Shown here piece after piece: positions 11,276-22,002 of a DNA stretch of 64,000 nt. The position numbers and the translations under genes were made by a program. The notes beneath the pieces are model-generated. The model made no database searches. It was not told the DNA's origin and worked only from the letters and a program-made list of their open reading frames with translations. Position 1 is the stretch's first letter. Every line of letters starts with the position of its first letter. Origin of the DNA: Atrina japonica (Eukaryota; Mollusca; Bivalvia; Pterioida; Pinnidae); contig BROG01000261.1 of NCBI GenBank assembly GCA_030159075.1, forward strand, positions 62,001 through 126,000, written 5' to 3'.

Positions 11276-11460
11276 AAACAATTAAGATTATCTCATTTAA
11301 AAGAAATTCTAATAAGTTGATGAAACAATACATTTTGAAGTTTCATCCTGAAAAATCAATTAAATACTATATGTTTATCATTTTCTCTCTTGGAAAAAAA
11401 AATCATCTTCTGTTTAATATAATCATGATAATGTACACTAGTTGCATTACAAAATGTATA

Positions 11461-11966
11461 TACAGAGTAGAATCTCATTATCTGGAAATTCAAGGGACCA
11501 ACCAGTTTACTTGGAGATATCCAAAATTCGAAATAACCAATTTTTCCAATTCACTTATTTTCTTTTTTTTATTGGACAACAAACAGACCTACTCAGGGTA
11601 ATACATAATTCAATTGGTTTTCAGCAATTATTAATTACACTTTCACCTGGACTCCTAAATGGGAGTTGATTTTGTAATGTTTTGTAGGTAACAAACAATT
11701 TCATACATTGATTTTGCCTACAATTAAATTAAATTAAATGTAAACCTTCAATCCACAGAGCGTCATTTCGAGATAACAAGTAACAATTCTATAATATTTT
11801 GATACTTTGGACCAGAAAAATACTATGAGATAAGTGAAATTTCGAGATAAAAACTTTGAGATATATGGAATAAAATAAGTATAAATATATAGTATAATGG
11901 ATAGGACCAGCTGTTCAACTTTGACATAACCGAAATTTTGACTCGTCTGATTTTGATATCACTGTA
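11461..11966. mobile_element. Pogo/Tc1-like MITE, ~506 bp (family P, copy 1)
   Basis: The left end TACAGAGTAGAATCTCATTA and the right end (inverse of TACAGTGATATCAAAATCAG) form imperfect terminal inverted repeats that start CAG after a TA, as in TA-targeting pogo/Tc1/mariner elements. The interior (Met-poor, no transposase frame) is shared with the copy at 20525-20990. Both contain the landmarks TGGACCAACC-like near the left end and TAAATGGGAGTTGATT in the middle. Shorter relatives are at 32836 and 54561. Confidence 0.7.
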
Positions 11967-12594
11967 TATGTATATACATCATATATATATATATATTTTA
12001 TATTATTTGTTTCTGATAGAATTACCCCAGTAAACATGTTTTTAAGGTTGTTAAAAATGTGTAGCGACCAGTGATGGATTTTTTTGTTTTGGTCTTTTTT
12101 TCTCAGGATAATCCTTTACTTGTGTGTGGTGTTAAGAGTAACCTTATATTGCACCTTGCTGTTTCATTTACACTATTGACAGTTACCAGGAACATACTGT
12201 TTTGACACAGTATCCTGATAGATTGGTTTAAATTTCTGTAAAAAAAATTGTTTTTCGGGAGAAAACTATATCCTCCTCAATCTTTGAATGATCAACACCA
12301 GATACAAGGTGTCAAGATTTCTGATGAAGAAAATAAATCTACAAACATCTAGTAAATGTTGTACTGAACTGTCCAGGTTAATGTGTAAAGCTGGCTTGTT
12401 TTATGTACATTAAGTGATGAAACACTTGAGAATGTGTGAGGAGTATATGAGCATTGTGTGATAATCTCAAAATCTCATACTTCAGGATGTAATAAGTACT
12501 GGTATATGAGAATCATGAGATCATCTTGAGAATGTACACATTTGTGTTGTTATGTGCAATAAGTGTTGAAACACTCAAGAATGTGAAATGAGTG
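11967..12594. other. Non-coding, with weak ~60-130-bp internal repetition
   Basis: No gene. Around 12410-12600 phrases such as AAGTGATGAAACACTTGAGAATGTG, here split as AAGTGATGAAACAC and TTGAGAATGTG, recur in diverged form (AAGTGTTGAAACACTCAAGAATGTG-like), suggesting an old tandem repeat. Confidence 0.4.
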
Positions 12595-12778
12595 TACAGT
12601 AAAAACTGCTTTAGCAACCCCCTGTGTATAAAGACCACCTGGTCAGAAAGACCCTTTTTGCTGTCCCCAATAGTATCATTTGTGTACAAATCAACCTTTA
12701 TATAAAGACCACCTTGCTATAAAGACCAGTTTTCTTGTGTCCCTAGGGAGGTTGTTATGTACAAAAAGTTTCTCTGTA
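12595..12778. mobile_element. MITE family B copy 1 (~180 bp)
   Basis: Starts TACAGTAAAAACTGCTTTAG and contains the hallmark phrases GTGTATAAAGACCACC, CTGTCCCCAATAGTA and GTGTACAAATCAACCT. It ends in a degenerate AGTTTCTCTGTA. Five copies occur in this window, and copy 2 at 17331 has the best ends. Confidence 0.8.
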
Positions 12779-13669
12779 CATTCACTATGTGATGATCTCG
12801 AGAATGTGCAAATTTGTAGCATTTTATATATTAGGGATGAAAAACAGCTGATGTATGTATCACATAATGACACACTTGTAAATAAATGAATTATAATGCT
12901 GTACAAATATATGTATAATTATGTAAATGTATACAATTATGTGTTGTTGTTTTTTTTGTAGGTATAGCAGTTTGGGAAATGTTGAATTTTTTAAATGATA
13001 TATTCATGTACAGTAACTGATGAAACTCCTAAGATTATCAAAAAGACAAATGACTGCCAAAAGTTCAAAATATTTATCACACATTCAGCAGGTGTTCATC
13101 TGTGTACCTGAGATTTCAAACAGAAAATGACATAACAATGCACCTTCACCAAGTTCTAGACATAGGAAGCAAAAGTCATAATGATGTTTTGTAACTATTC
13201 TATATGGCTACCTTTTGACACCATTTTACCATGTGTTGGGCCCTTCCTTGTTCAGTCATACCCTAATAATTGAGTACATTTTATGCATCAGTGCGTAAAC
13301 AAAGCTTTCCTATCTTCAACAAACCATATACCATAAAGTATTTAGATTAGATTTTCCATTAAGTTTTCACATACATATCTTTTTTCATTTGACATCTGCT
13401 TGTAGTAAAATCTTAATTTTGTAGTCAAGGGTTTAATTGCCTGCACTAGTTCAACCCCAAAAATATAAAACATTACCCTGCTGCCCCCCAGAAAAGTTTA
13501 ATAATATAAAGTTCAGCTCTGGTGAGCTTAGTAAATCACAGATGACTATAAGTAATGGGACCCATGTATATAAATATTCCAAATAAACACACAGACCAAA
13601 ACATTATACTTGTTGTACAGATGTAAATTTCTGATACCTAACCTCTAAAAAAAATCCTCATGATCACTT
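12779..13669. other. AT-rich non-coding stretch
   Basis: No recognisable gene, element or array. Confidence 0.5.
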
Positions 13670-14090
13670 ATCAGAACTAACATCAGGGAACCTGATCATA
13701 TGGCTTAGATATCATCAGGGAACCAGATCACTTTACTCTAATGATGTGGAGGAACTAAACTTACATCAGGGAACCTGATCATTTAACTTAGCTATCATCT
13801 GGGTTTCTGATCACCTGAACATACTGAATAACCAGGTTATATACCATAAGTAAACAGAAACCAGGTCATATCAGTGAACTAACATCAGAAACCAGGTTGT
13901 GTAAGTAAACGAACACAAGAAACTAGGTCGTGAGTAAACAAACACCAGAAACCAGGTCATATATGTAGACTAACATCAGAAACTAGGTCATTTAAGAAGG
14001 TCAACATTACAAACTAGGTCATATAAGCAGACAAACATCAGAAACCAGGTCATATGAGTAAACAAATACCAGAAACCAGACATAGACTTA
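13670..14090. repeat. Degenerate ~30-bp minisatellite
   Basis: About a dozen diverged repetitions of a phrase like AACATCAGAAACCAGGTCAT with spacing of roughly 28-40 bp. Early units read CATCAGGGAACCTGATCA, an internal palindrome. The array directly precedes the 33-bp array. Confidence 0.7.
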
Positions 14091-14111
14091 CACCATTGTC
14101 AACGTGGACCA

Positions 14112-14640
14112 CTTGTCTTGTGAGATCAGTCACCAAAGACCACTTGTGTTATGAGACCACTTTCAAAGTGATACTACTGTCATAGAAAAACACAAATCTT
14201 ATGAGATCATTGTCGTACAAGACCACTTGTCTTGTGAGATCATTGTCATACAAGACCACTTGTCTTGTGAGATCATTGTCATACAAGACCACTTGTCTTG
14301 TGAGATCATTGTCATACAAGACCACTTGTACTGTGATACTACTGTCACAGAAAACTACAAATCTTGTGAGATCATTGTCATACAAGACCACTTGTCTTAT
14401 GAGACCATTGTCATACAAGACCACTTGTCTTGTGAGATCATTGGCATACAAGACCACTTGTCTTTTGAGATCATTGTCACACAAGACCACTTGTCTTATG
14501 AGACCATTGTCATACAAGACCACTTGTCTTGTGAGATCATTGGCATACAAGACCACTTGTCTTTTGAGATCATTGTCATACAAGACCACTTGTCTTGTGA
14601 GATCATTGTCATACAAGACCGCTTGTCTTGTGAGACCACT
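14112..14640. repeat. 33-bp minisatellite inside a MITE family A copy
   Basis: About 15 units of GAGATCATTGTCATACAAGA followed by CCACTTGTCTTGT, with variants such as TTGGCATAC and CTTATGAGACC. The unit length is a multiple of three, so 11-residue repeat frames are open on both strands. These are by-products and not proteins. The phrase ACAAGACCACTTGTCTTGTG is a near-palindrome. The block continues into the MITE family A terminus at 14721-14745. Confidence 0.93.
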
Positions 14641-14745
14641 AGTAGGATCTCACCTGTCTAATTGATCCCTCTGTCCTGAGAGACCACTGTCATTGAAGAT
14701 CACTTGTGGTGAAATGTGTAGTCTTACAAGACAGGTTCCACTGTA
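14641..14745. mobile_element. Right end of a MITE family A copy bounding the 33-bp array
   Basis: After the last array unit come GAGAGACCACTGTCATT-like sequence and then GTCTTACAAGACAGGTTCCA plus CTGTA. These 25 bases differ by one base from the right terminal inverted repeat of the complete copy at 18208-18372. Confidence 0.75.
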
Positions 14746-15024
14746 CAAACGTATAGAAGTTTATGTTGTTAATGCTGCACTCTACATGCTGCTGATACAG
14801 AGAGCAACTACAATATACATAATCTTTAGAATTAAACTGTATATAACTGACTCAGACTTAAAAATAGCAAAATGTATTGAAAGAGAAAATTTTATATTGA
14901 TAATAAGTTATTTGAAGATATCAGGAATTGCAGTAGAGATATGATGTAGGAATGTTGAGTCATATGGCTGGATATGACAATAACAAACAGTATGATATAA
15001 CAGTAACTGTCTATGTAGTAGCTG
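14746..15024. other. Non-coding stretch
   Basis: The 83-codon open frame starting at 14693 begins inside the MITE end and has no recognisable domain. Nothing else seen. Confidence 0.4.
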
Positions 15025-15245
15025 TAACCTGTTTTGTTTGTCTCAATAGTGTTTTATGCCACACTCAACAATTTTTCAGTTTCAATGTTAATAGTGGTGG
15101 CCAGTTTTTGATTGGGGAGGGAGGGAGAGAGAAACTGGTCACAGTAATGAATATATTCAGGTAGAGACCATCAGACTTTTGCAAGTGAACATGCAAACTT
15201 TCAAACAAACTCAGTTAACACTGTATGTTTCATTGCGACTTAACC
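15025..15245 (-). mobile_element. SINE 3' fragment (family S3)
   Basis: Minus-strand orientation. The 3' end CTGAAAAATTGTTGAGTGTG then GCATAAAACAC lies at about 15041-15080, followed by a short CAAA-type tail. The upstream body (GCAAGTGAACATGCAAACTT, minus-strand complement) matches the SINE at 52528-52768 and the one at 46970-47160. The tRNA head is missing or unrecognisable. Confidence 0.6.
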
Positions 15246-15426
15246 CCTGCATCTTTCTAAAGCCATATCAAATTAGAATTTAGATTTACTGATTTCCACC
15301 CTTCCCATAAAAAGTTTTGTAATGAATATAAATAAATAAATATATATATACATACACACACACAAGCCTAAAGCATACTATGTATGGAAGAACCTTAGGG
15401 TCAGTTATCAAGATTGGGGTAATCCT

Positions 15427-15735
15427 AATTATACAACAACTGTTTGCCATGCTCTAGTGGTAGAGAGTTTGACCCACAAGCAGGAGATCCCAGGTTCAAT
15501 TCCCACTACTAGGTCATACCAAAAATGGTTGTGATTGTTCAGGATACAAAGTGAAAGTCAGATCTTTCAAATGAGACTTTAAACCCAGGTCACATTTAAA
15601 AAATCCTCACTGCATTGGAATCAGTCCATAGCTCAGATAAAAATTTATGGCACTTCACCTAAAAATGGTAGCATAGTCATATAAGTGAAAAAGTTTGGCA
15701 ATATGTAAAAAATAAAAAAATAATAAATTATACAA
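15427..15735 (+). mobile_element. tRNA-derived SINE with 10-bp target-site duplication (family S2)
   Basis: The tRNA-like head at about 15440-15515 has A box TGCTCTAGTGGTAGAG and B box GGTTCAATTCC. The body holds TTTCAAATGAGACTTTAAAC and the element ends in an A-rich tail (AAAAAATAAAAAAATAATAAA-type) near 15725. The 10-bp direct repeat AATTATACAA flanks it at 15427-15436 and 15726-15735. An inverted second copy lies at 23320-23488. Confidence 0.88.
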
Positions 15736-16284
15736 TCTGGAGTGATCAAGACAAGGTGATGATCTAGGTTTTAAAAACTTGGAATCTGAATGGCTCCTTC
15801 TTTATTCTAAATGAAGCTGATAATTCACAGTAGATTTATGTCAGGTGCAGTTTCTGTGGAAACTCTGGATGATTTTAATTTATTTACACTGTTACATACA
15901 TCTGATGATTGTTAAGCCTGACAAAAACACCTGTTTTCATCCCGATTCAATTGATAAGAGAAACAAATTTTTATTTAGAGTGGGGGCTGATCTTCTATTT
16001 GAAGATATATCTCTTTCCATACAGTCCACAAATAAATGTCTATAGAATCCATCAACATTTAGTAATGTAATAACACTGATAGAATACTTCATATCCAAAT
16101 CCACACATATTTATGATGATTACACTTTAGCTAGAATATTTCAAATTTTTTTTCTTCGTTTTTTGAGGATCAAATATTAACTCCAGCTGCACACAAACAA
16201 ACCAGTTTTAAAATCCTAAGAGTTCCTGTAGAGATATTGTCATGTCTATAGTTTACAGATAATGTTCTACAAAATATGTGTAAG
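15736..16284. other. AT-rich non-coding stretch
   Basis: No gene or element recognised. Confidence 0.5.
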
Positions 16285-16722
16285 CTAAACAAATATATGT
16301 GTATGTATGTGTGATCTGAAGAAATACATGTGTAAGTATATAATAAAAAAATACATGTATGTATGTGTATAATAAAGAAATGTATGTGTAAAATATAGAA
16401 ATACACACAATGTGTATATATGTGTATGGTAAAGAAATACACACAATGTGTATGTATGTGTATGGTATAGAAATACACACAATGTGTATGTGTATGGTAA
16501 AGAAATACACACAATGTGTATATATGTGTATGGTAAAGAAATACACACAATGTGTATGTATGTGTATGGTAAAGAAATACACACAATGTGTATGTATGTG
16601 TATGGTATAGAAATACACACAATGTGTATGTATGTGTATGGTATAGAAATACACACAATATGTATATATGTGTATAGTATAGAAATACATGTGTATGTAT
16701 GTGTGATCTAAAGAAATACATG
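16285..16722. repeat. 36-bp minisatellite with palindromic core
   Basis: About 12 units of AAAGAAATACACACAATGTG followed by TATGTATGTGTATGGT, with some units shortened. Each holds ATACACACAATGTGTAT, an imperfect inverted repeat. Long frames on both strands (such as His/Tyr/Ile-rich ones) follow from the multiple-of-three period. Confidence 0.93.
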
Positions 16723-16839
16723 TGAACTAACTACAAGTGTAGCTATGTGTAAACTAAATCATTTTCATCATCATTGATATCACTTCATTTTAATTCATAA
16801 AAACATATTGCAGGAAAAACACCAGCTTTGTTTACAACA

Positions 16840-16907
16840 TGGGCGCAGACATTTTGGACACCCAAAGTTGTGCAGAGGGTAAATGAGCCCAGTGATCTGA
16901 TTGGTCA
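16840..16907 (-). promoter_or_regulatory. Promoter-like patch with CCAAT box
   Basis: On the minus strand a near-ideal NF-Y site GACCAATCAG (16907-16898) is followed ~50 bp later by the locally GC-rich CAAAATGTCTGCGCCCATG. It lies 5.6 kb upstream of the mannosidase splice acceptor on the same strand. It could be a first-exon region of that gene, but no TSS evidence or convincing donor is visible. Confidence 0.2.
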
Positions 16908-17330
16908 TTAAATGAAAAAATTAGTTTTGCCATTAATAAGTGAAATAAAGCTGATTAAAAAGATACATGAATATTGGTAGTACTTTGGAAATTATAGGGT
17001 TGACGGTTGAAAATTGAAAGGGAGGGGTCATATGAGAAAAGATATTTTCCTTTGGTGCGGAATACTACGAGTTGTAAACAAGTGAAAATTTGAAGTAAAA
17101 ATGCAACGGCAACCTATACTTTTGATTGCAAATTTTGTTATCAAAAATATTGATCTTTCACCACAGGGTACTTATTTGACCCAGATATAATAAACATGGG
17201 AGTGACAGTGACCTGAAGTTTTGTAAATTAGCATTGAGGCCTATGGGAAAATATTTGGTGGTGTCTGTCCTGCAGTCAAAAGGAATCTAGGAGGTAAGTA
17301 TGCAAATGGTACTATGATTTAAAAAGCTAT
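16908..17330. other. Non-coding stretch with isolated donor-like site
   Basis: Unique-looking sequence. A plus-strand GGAG/GTAAGT donor-like site lies at about 17290-17299, but no open frame or matching acceptor was found. Confidence 0.4.
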
Positions 17331-17504
17331 TACAGTAAATCTGTTTTAGTGAGCACCTGTGTATAAAGACCACTTGTTCACAAAGACAATGCTGTGCCCA
17401 ATAGTGCCACTTGTGTACAAATCAACCTCTGTATAAAGACCACCTCCTAATAAAGACCGGTATTCTTGTGTCCCTAAGGAGGTCGTCATACAAGTTTTAC
17501 TGTA
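17331..17504. mobile_element. MITE family B copy 2 (174 bp, best ends)
   Basis: Begins TACAGTAAATCTGTTTTAG and ends CATACAAGTTTTACTGTA, giving short inverted termini starting CAGTAAA next to TA. The interior has CTGTGTATAAAGACCACTTG, CCCAATAGTGCCA and GTGTACAAATCAACC. No coding capacity. The TA-flanked CAGT ends suggest mobilisation by a pogo/Tc1-like transposase. Confidence 0.85.
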
Positions 17505-18207
17505 TAGAGAAACATAAGATCTGTAATAGAGAGGCAGAAAAAAGGACAGAAAAAGAAAATGTTAATGCATGATAACAAAGCATAAATTTACTACAAATAA
17601 TCAACAATTTCAAATAAAACAGATGTCTCTTGCCCAAACTGTGGTACATGTTCAAATTTTTCGATTGAAATTATTGACTTTGATATGTTCACTGCCAAAC
17701 AGATGTGTGAGGCATATGTTTACCCCATAACTTTTCCATTGAAACCAAAGACGAGTGTCTTTTGAAAAAAAAACACAACAAATTTAGAAAATGTGGAGAA
17801 ATAAAAAGAATATATAAACAAATGAAAGCTTTTCTGTTAATTTTTTTTCTTCAATTTTAGCACCACTGATTTACGACATTTTAAAAACCATTTAACGGAA
17901 GCAATAAACCACCTGTTTGGTTTTAATCATTAACCGTTCATCTGGAAAAAAATTTAATTATTTCATTTTCTTCAAAATGGAGACTTACAAAGATTTTTTG
18001 CACATTAAATTACACATATTTCTTCTATGATAAGAGTACTGTCTGTTAGAGCACCTACTGGCAGAAAAACAGATCATATATATTTAGTGTGTCTTGTTTA
18101 TTTATAGATATTTCTAAGATTTAAATAAAACTTTCTGACAGTACATTTACAGCTATCTATTGGTACATAAGGATAATCTGATTGTATATACAATACATGT
18201 ACATAAC
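17505..18207. other. AT-rich non-coding stretch
   Basis: No gene, array or element recognised. Confidence 0.5.
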
Positions 18208-18372
18208 TACAGTGAAACCTGTCTTAATAGACCACCCCATCTGACATTGAAATGTGGTCTCTCAAAAAAAGGTTTTTGTAAAGTATTATTTAACCAAGTG
18301 GTTTTCAGAATGTGTTCTTAAAAAAAAGGTGGTCTTTCATGAGAGTGGTCTTACAAGACAGGTTCTACTGTA
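18208..18372. mobile_element. MITE family A, complete 165-bp copy
   Basis: The left end TACAGTGAAACCTGTCTTA and the right end (inverse of TACAGTAGAACCTGTCTTGT) are near-perfect terminal inverted repeats flanked by TA. The interior consists of sub-repeats of GTGGTCTCTCA-type phrases. Partial relatives occur at 14641-14745, 34199-34375, 36120-36285 and 37085-37235. Confidence 0.88.
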
Positions 18373-18408
18373 GATACAAATGATCACATATATCTTTACT
18401 GTCCATGG

Positions 18409-18860
18409 TACATAATCATACATATATATCTTAAGCTTCCACAGAAAATAATTATATATCTATACCGTACCTCTGTTGTACATAATTATATGAGTTTACA
18501 TATCTCGAGAGTACATAATTATATCTGTATATATATCCACAGTACATAATTATGTTTTTATATCTCCACATTACATAATTATATCTGTATATCTCAAGTC
18601 CCCACATTATATCTCAAGTTTTTCCAGTGCCTAATTATGTATATACATGTATTTATCTTAACTCTCCTCAGTACATAATTACATGTATATACCTATATCG
18701 TGCCTCTGTAGTACATGATTATATATATATATATATGTATATCTCAACAGTACATATCGTAATTATGTATGTAAATATCCAGTCTCCAAGGTGCATCTTA
18801 AGTTTCTGTAGAACATAATTACGTGTGTAGATTCTGTTGTACATACATGTAATTACATAT
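18409..18860. repeat. Degenerate ~30-50-bp repeat with TACATAATTATAT core
   Basis: About ten diverged copies of GTACATAATTATATCTGTAT-like phrases separated by ATATCTCCACAG-type spacers. Spacing varies, so the array is old. Confidence 0.65.
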
Positions 18861-19920
18861 GGACAAGGAATTAAACACAATCAAGATAAAAGCTTTTGAA
18901 TTATTTGTTAATGATACATGAGTCTGGCTATCATCCTAATCGTAACTAAAAGTAACAAATATGTACTTATAGTAATGATATGAACAAGTCAAACCTATAA
19001 TGAATCACAAATATACCAATAAAAATATTAAAAATCTCATACAATGCAAGGTGGTATATTTTACAATCCCTCGTCTCTTTCAACAGAAGAATTATTCTGC
19101 AGGATATCCCCCAGGCCCCTAAAAAAATTGTCTAAAAAAACTCTTATCTAAATACTGATGTAAGGGTTATCTTGTACAGGGAGACAACTCAAGAGAAACA
19201 GCTGTAAACATAAAATGTATGACACTGGAATTCCATATATCACCTGATTATCCCTGTAAAACAGTAGGAGATAAGTTAACTCTAACCTACATATATAACA
19301 CAAAACATCTGTTATTTGGACAGCTGATGGATACTAATGGTCATCAGTGTGTAAATTAGCACAAAACTTGACCTCCCTCCTTCACCCATCAAATATCTAA
19401 AATGAGTCCAAAATTCCATTTCATTAAAATTTATTATTTCTTTTTACAATGGCATGTCATTTTATTGGGACCTAATAGTAAGATGTTTGATGCTACAAGC
19501 AGTCTTTTAGATGAGACTTAAAATACATCTTGTATTCATATCATTGTAACCATGGCTCACTAAAGAACTCTTATTACTTGGACACATAAAAAAACAGGTG
19601 AAAACTTATGGTAGTTAAGTTAAGACTAGATAGTCTTGGTACATATAAAACAGAAACAAGAAACCACTAAAGTGGTTATCTAGAATATGATTTTCATTTT
19701 TAAAGGTCAAAGTCAACTAATTACTTCCTGTCAGTTCATCATGTGCATTATAATGTGATGCATTTAAAAAGATTTTCTCACAAAATTCTTTACTCAACCT
19801 CTCTCAATTCAAGAAAAGTATAGGGACTTGAAAATTAACCTGATTATTTCTCTTTTTTACTATTATTGTTATCAATGTGACAATTACAGTTATTATTTTC
19901 ATTTTATATCCTTATTTAGA
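18861..19920. other. AT-rich non-coding stretch
   Basis: No gene or known element found. Confidence 0.5.
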
Positions 19921-20031
19921 CGATGTTGAAGATGGTGATGACTACAACGACAATTATGATGATGACAATTTCGTCATTTTATCTGGATTCCTACATAACA
20001 TTCAGGGTGTGAACTATGACCCCTCTGATTA
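19921..20031 (+). CDS. Weak candidate terminal exon, acidic peptide
   Basis: After the acceptor-like TTTTATATCCTTATTTAG, an open frame reads DVEDGDDYNDNYDDDNFVIL and on to a TAG at 20029-20031. There is no start codon within it. The acidic run could simply reflect GATGAC-type simple repetition. No partner exon was found and no family recognised. Confidence 0.15.
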
Positions 20032-20524
20032 GCATACAAAGAGTTATCACCCCTTGATAGTAGTATTATACATTCTTTATTTGACATATATACATCTTTG
20101 ATAAATATTTTATGAAAATTGCACACTGATGTGTACTTCTTTTGACATCAACTTGATAAACTCACAATTAAATATTGATGGATGAATTTCCCAACAGAGC
20201 AATGAGTGTATTAAAAAAAAAAAAGATTAAGAATAAAAAAAATTGCATACTAAAAAATCATAAATTCTAGTTAGAGTATTATATTAGAATTTTTATCATG
20301 CTTAATAAACCATCAGCTGCTACAACTGTTAAAGATAGTCTCATCTAAAATCTCTGATTCTCCATACCTCATTATATAATAGGAAAAATACAAATGATTA
20401 AACACAAAAATCCATACAAAATATTTGTTTATGCATATTCTGTTACTTTTCTTTTTGAGTAACCATTATGTTAATGGTATACATATTTCTGTGTGAACAA
20501 CTGGTTCATTTTCAGAAAATGTTG
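20032..20524. other. AT-rich non-coding stretch
   Basis: Nothing recognised. Confidence 0.5.
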
Positions 20525-20990
20525 CAGTTATATTGTTATCTTGAAATTCATGGGACCAACCAATTTACTTCAAGCTATCCGAAATTAGATACAACCAAAA
20601 TGTTCAATTCACATTTTTTCTATTCTTATTGGATAACAGATCTAATCAGGCTATAAAATGGATTTAAGCAATGATTAGTTATTCTTTCGCCTTGACTCGT
20701 AAATGGGAGTTGATTGTCCAGTGTTTCGCAGGTAGACAAGTAATTAATTACAATGCTCTTTGCATACATGTACAAAAAGTTAGCCTTCAATCACGGAAGG
20801 CAAGTTCGAGATAATAAGTGACAACTCTATACTATTTTGATACTTCTGACAGAAAAATACTTCGACATAAGCAAAATTTCCAGATAAAAACTTTCAGAAT
20901 AAAATTAGAATAAATTTATAGTAAAAAATATAGGCACCAGCCTATCAACTTTGGCATAGCCGGAAATTTGACATTATTAGATTTCACTAT
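20525..20990. mobile_element. Pogo/Tc1-like MITE, ~466 bp (family P, copy 2)
   Basis: Collinear with the 506-bp element at 11461-11966. Shared landmarks are ATTCATGGGACCAACCAATT, TAAATGGGAGTTGATT, GATAATAAGTGACAACTCTA-like and GGCATAGCCG near the right end. The outer termini are more eroded than in copy 1. No transposase frame. Confidence 0.7.
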
Positions 20991-21015
20991 GTTTATGATT
21001 TTTAACTAATATTTT

Positions 21016-21484
21016 AAAACATTTTTGAAAAAAATCACTTAATGCATATATCTTGCAGTAAATATTGTGGAAAATCTTCAGACAACATAAGACCTGGAAT
21101 AAATTATTAAATTTTATAGATAACTGAAGGTGATAATGATTGCTGTCACATAACTTTGGTAGAAAATTGTTGTGTTATGGTCGGTACAAAGTAGGCCCAG
21201 TGGTGTACTTCTGATAAAAACAAGATCATAGAGTCACACAGGTGATAATTCCCACATGTTCTGAAAGAGAATCGTTTTTATGTCCCTACACGATTCCCGA
21301 CAAAAAACAGATTTCCTCTCGACACAAAATGTGTTTTATGATTCAATCTAAATGTGCCTTTTGGTTCTAAGGGTCATTGCCATGACGATGTCTCTATAAT
21401 GAATATATACATGTCACAATGTTGTTTCAGTTTCTAAGTGATGTTCTTGAATAATATATGAATTTGTCAGTCTTCACCATTTCA

Positions 21485-21521
<37 letters not shown>

Positions 21522-21531
21522 GGAAAAATTA
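21016..21531. repeat. Direct duplication, copy 1
   Basis: The segment from GCCCAGTGGTGTACTTCTGA at 21195 to the CT microsatellite and ATTTTGG at 21526 recurs at 22031-22385 with only a few differences (TTCTG/TTGTG, CGATTCCC/CGATTTCCC, one CCAT). An outer match (TTAAAACATTTTTGAAAA at 21016) recurs at 22003, so copy 2 lacks about 150 bp present here. Contains a (TC)~14 run at 21491-21519. Confidence 0.92.
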
Positions 21532-21724
21532 TTTCTGTGTCACTGCAAAACTCTCGATCGTTGTAAAATTGGTCCATATCAACTGTCCTTCGAATTTCAC
21601 AATCATTAATGTCCTCCATATAAAAACATTCAAAATCCTCGCCATCAGAATCGTAAAATAGAAGCCGAATTAAGTTGGAGTCATCGTCGTCTTCCCTACT
21701 TTCACTTTGGTGTTGATCTGCCAT
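21515..21724 (-). CDS. Candidate first exon or small gene, acidic protein
   Basis: The 69-codon minus-strand frame starts MADQHQSESREDDDDSNLIR in a good context (CAAAATGG). It continues with FYDSDGEDFECFYMEDI, which is strongly acidic. CpG-rich, promoter-like sequence lies immediately upstream (21725-22000), unlike the rest of the region. The frame stops within the adjoining duplicated block, so a splice donor upstream of the stop would be needed if this is exon 1. AAA/GTAGGG early in the frame is one possibility. Acidic SDxxDFExF-type N-termini occur in some molluscan transposase-like proteins (memory, weak). Function unknown. Confidence 0.35.
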
Positions 21725-22000
21725 TTTGGCATCTCGTAACTACGTATTGAATACGTCACATTCTAAATTTAGAATATCGTTTTTTTGCGAGATGTCTCGC
21801 GACTTTCAGTTTTGAAAACTGTCGTAAGCGAAAGTTGTTTATTCACGTTTAACATGGGATGCGAAGTTAAAACAGGGATGAATTATTTAAAAAATTATAG
21901 GAAACGAAAGAAGACCACGTGGAAAAAACGACAATAGTCGCGATTGGCAGGCAATGGAATATTTAATTTTCGCGACTATAGTCGCGATTGGCGGGATATA
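21725..22000 (-). promoter_or_regulatory. CpG-rich promoter-like patch with CCAAT boxes and 18-bp palindrome
   Basis: Reading the minus strand towards the ATG at 21724: CCGCCAATCGCGACTA (about 21993-21978), the perfect palindrome TCGCGACTATAGTCGCGA (21987-21970), a second GCCAATCGCGACTATTG, an E-box CCACGTGG (21915-21922), a TCTCGCGA-type motif near 21785-21800 and a CRE-like TGACGTATT near 21755. GAAACGAAAG at 21901 resembles an interferon-response half site. CpGs are dense compared with the flanks. Its role as promoter of the acidic frame, or of the mannosidase gene 10 kb away on the same strand, is inference. Confidence 0.45.
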
Positions 22001-22002
22001 GA

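Noticed and set aside
11187..11333. N-terminal extension of the mannosidase to an upstream ATG at 11333
   Set aside because: The extension crosses a clear pyrimidine tract plus AG splice acceptor and would place the signal anchor 50 residues further in. Residue M50 of that frame is the better start.
14149..14665. 11-residue repeat frames on both strands
   Set aside because: Explained by the 33-bp array nested in a MITE.
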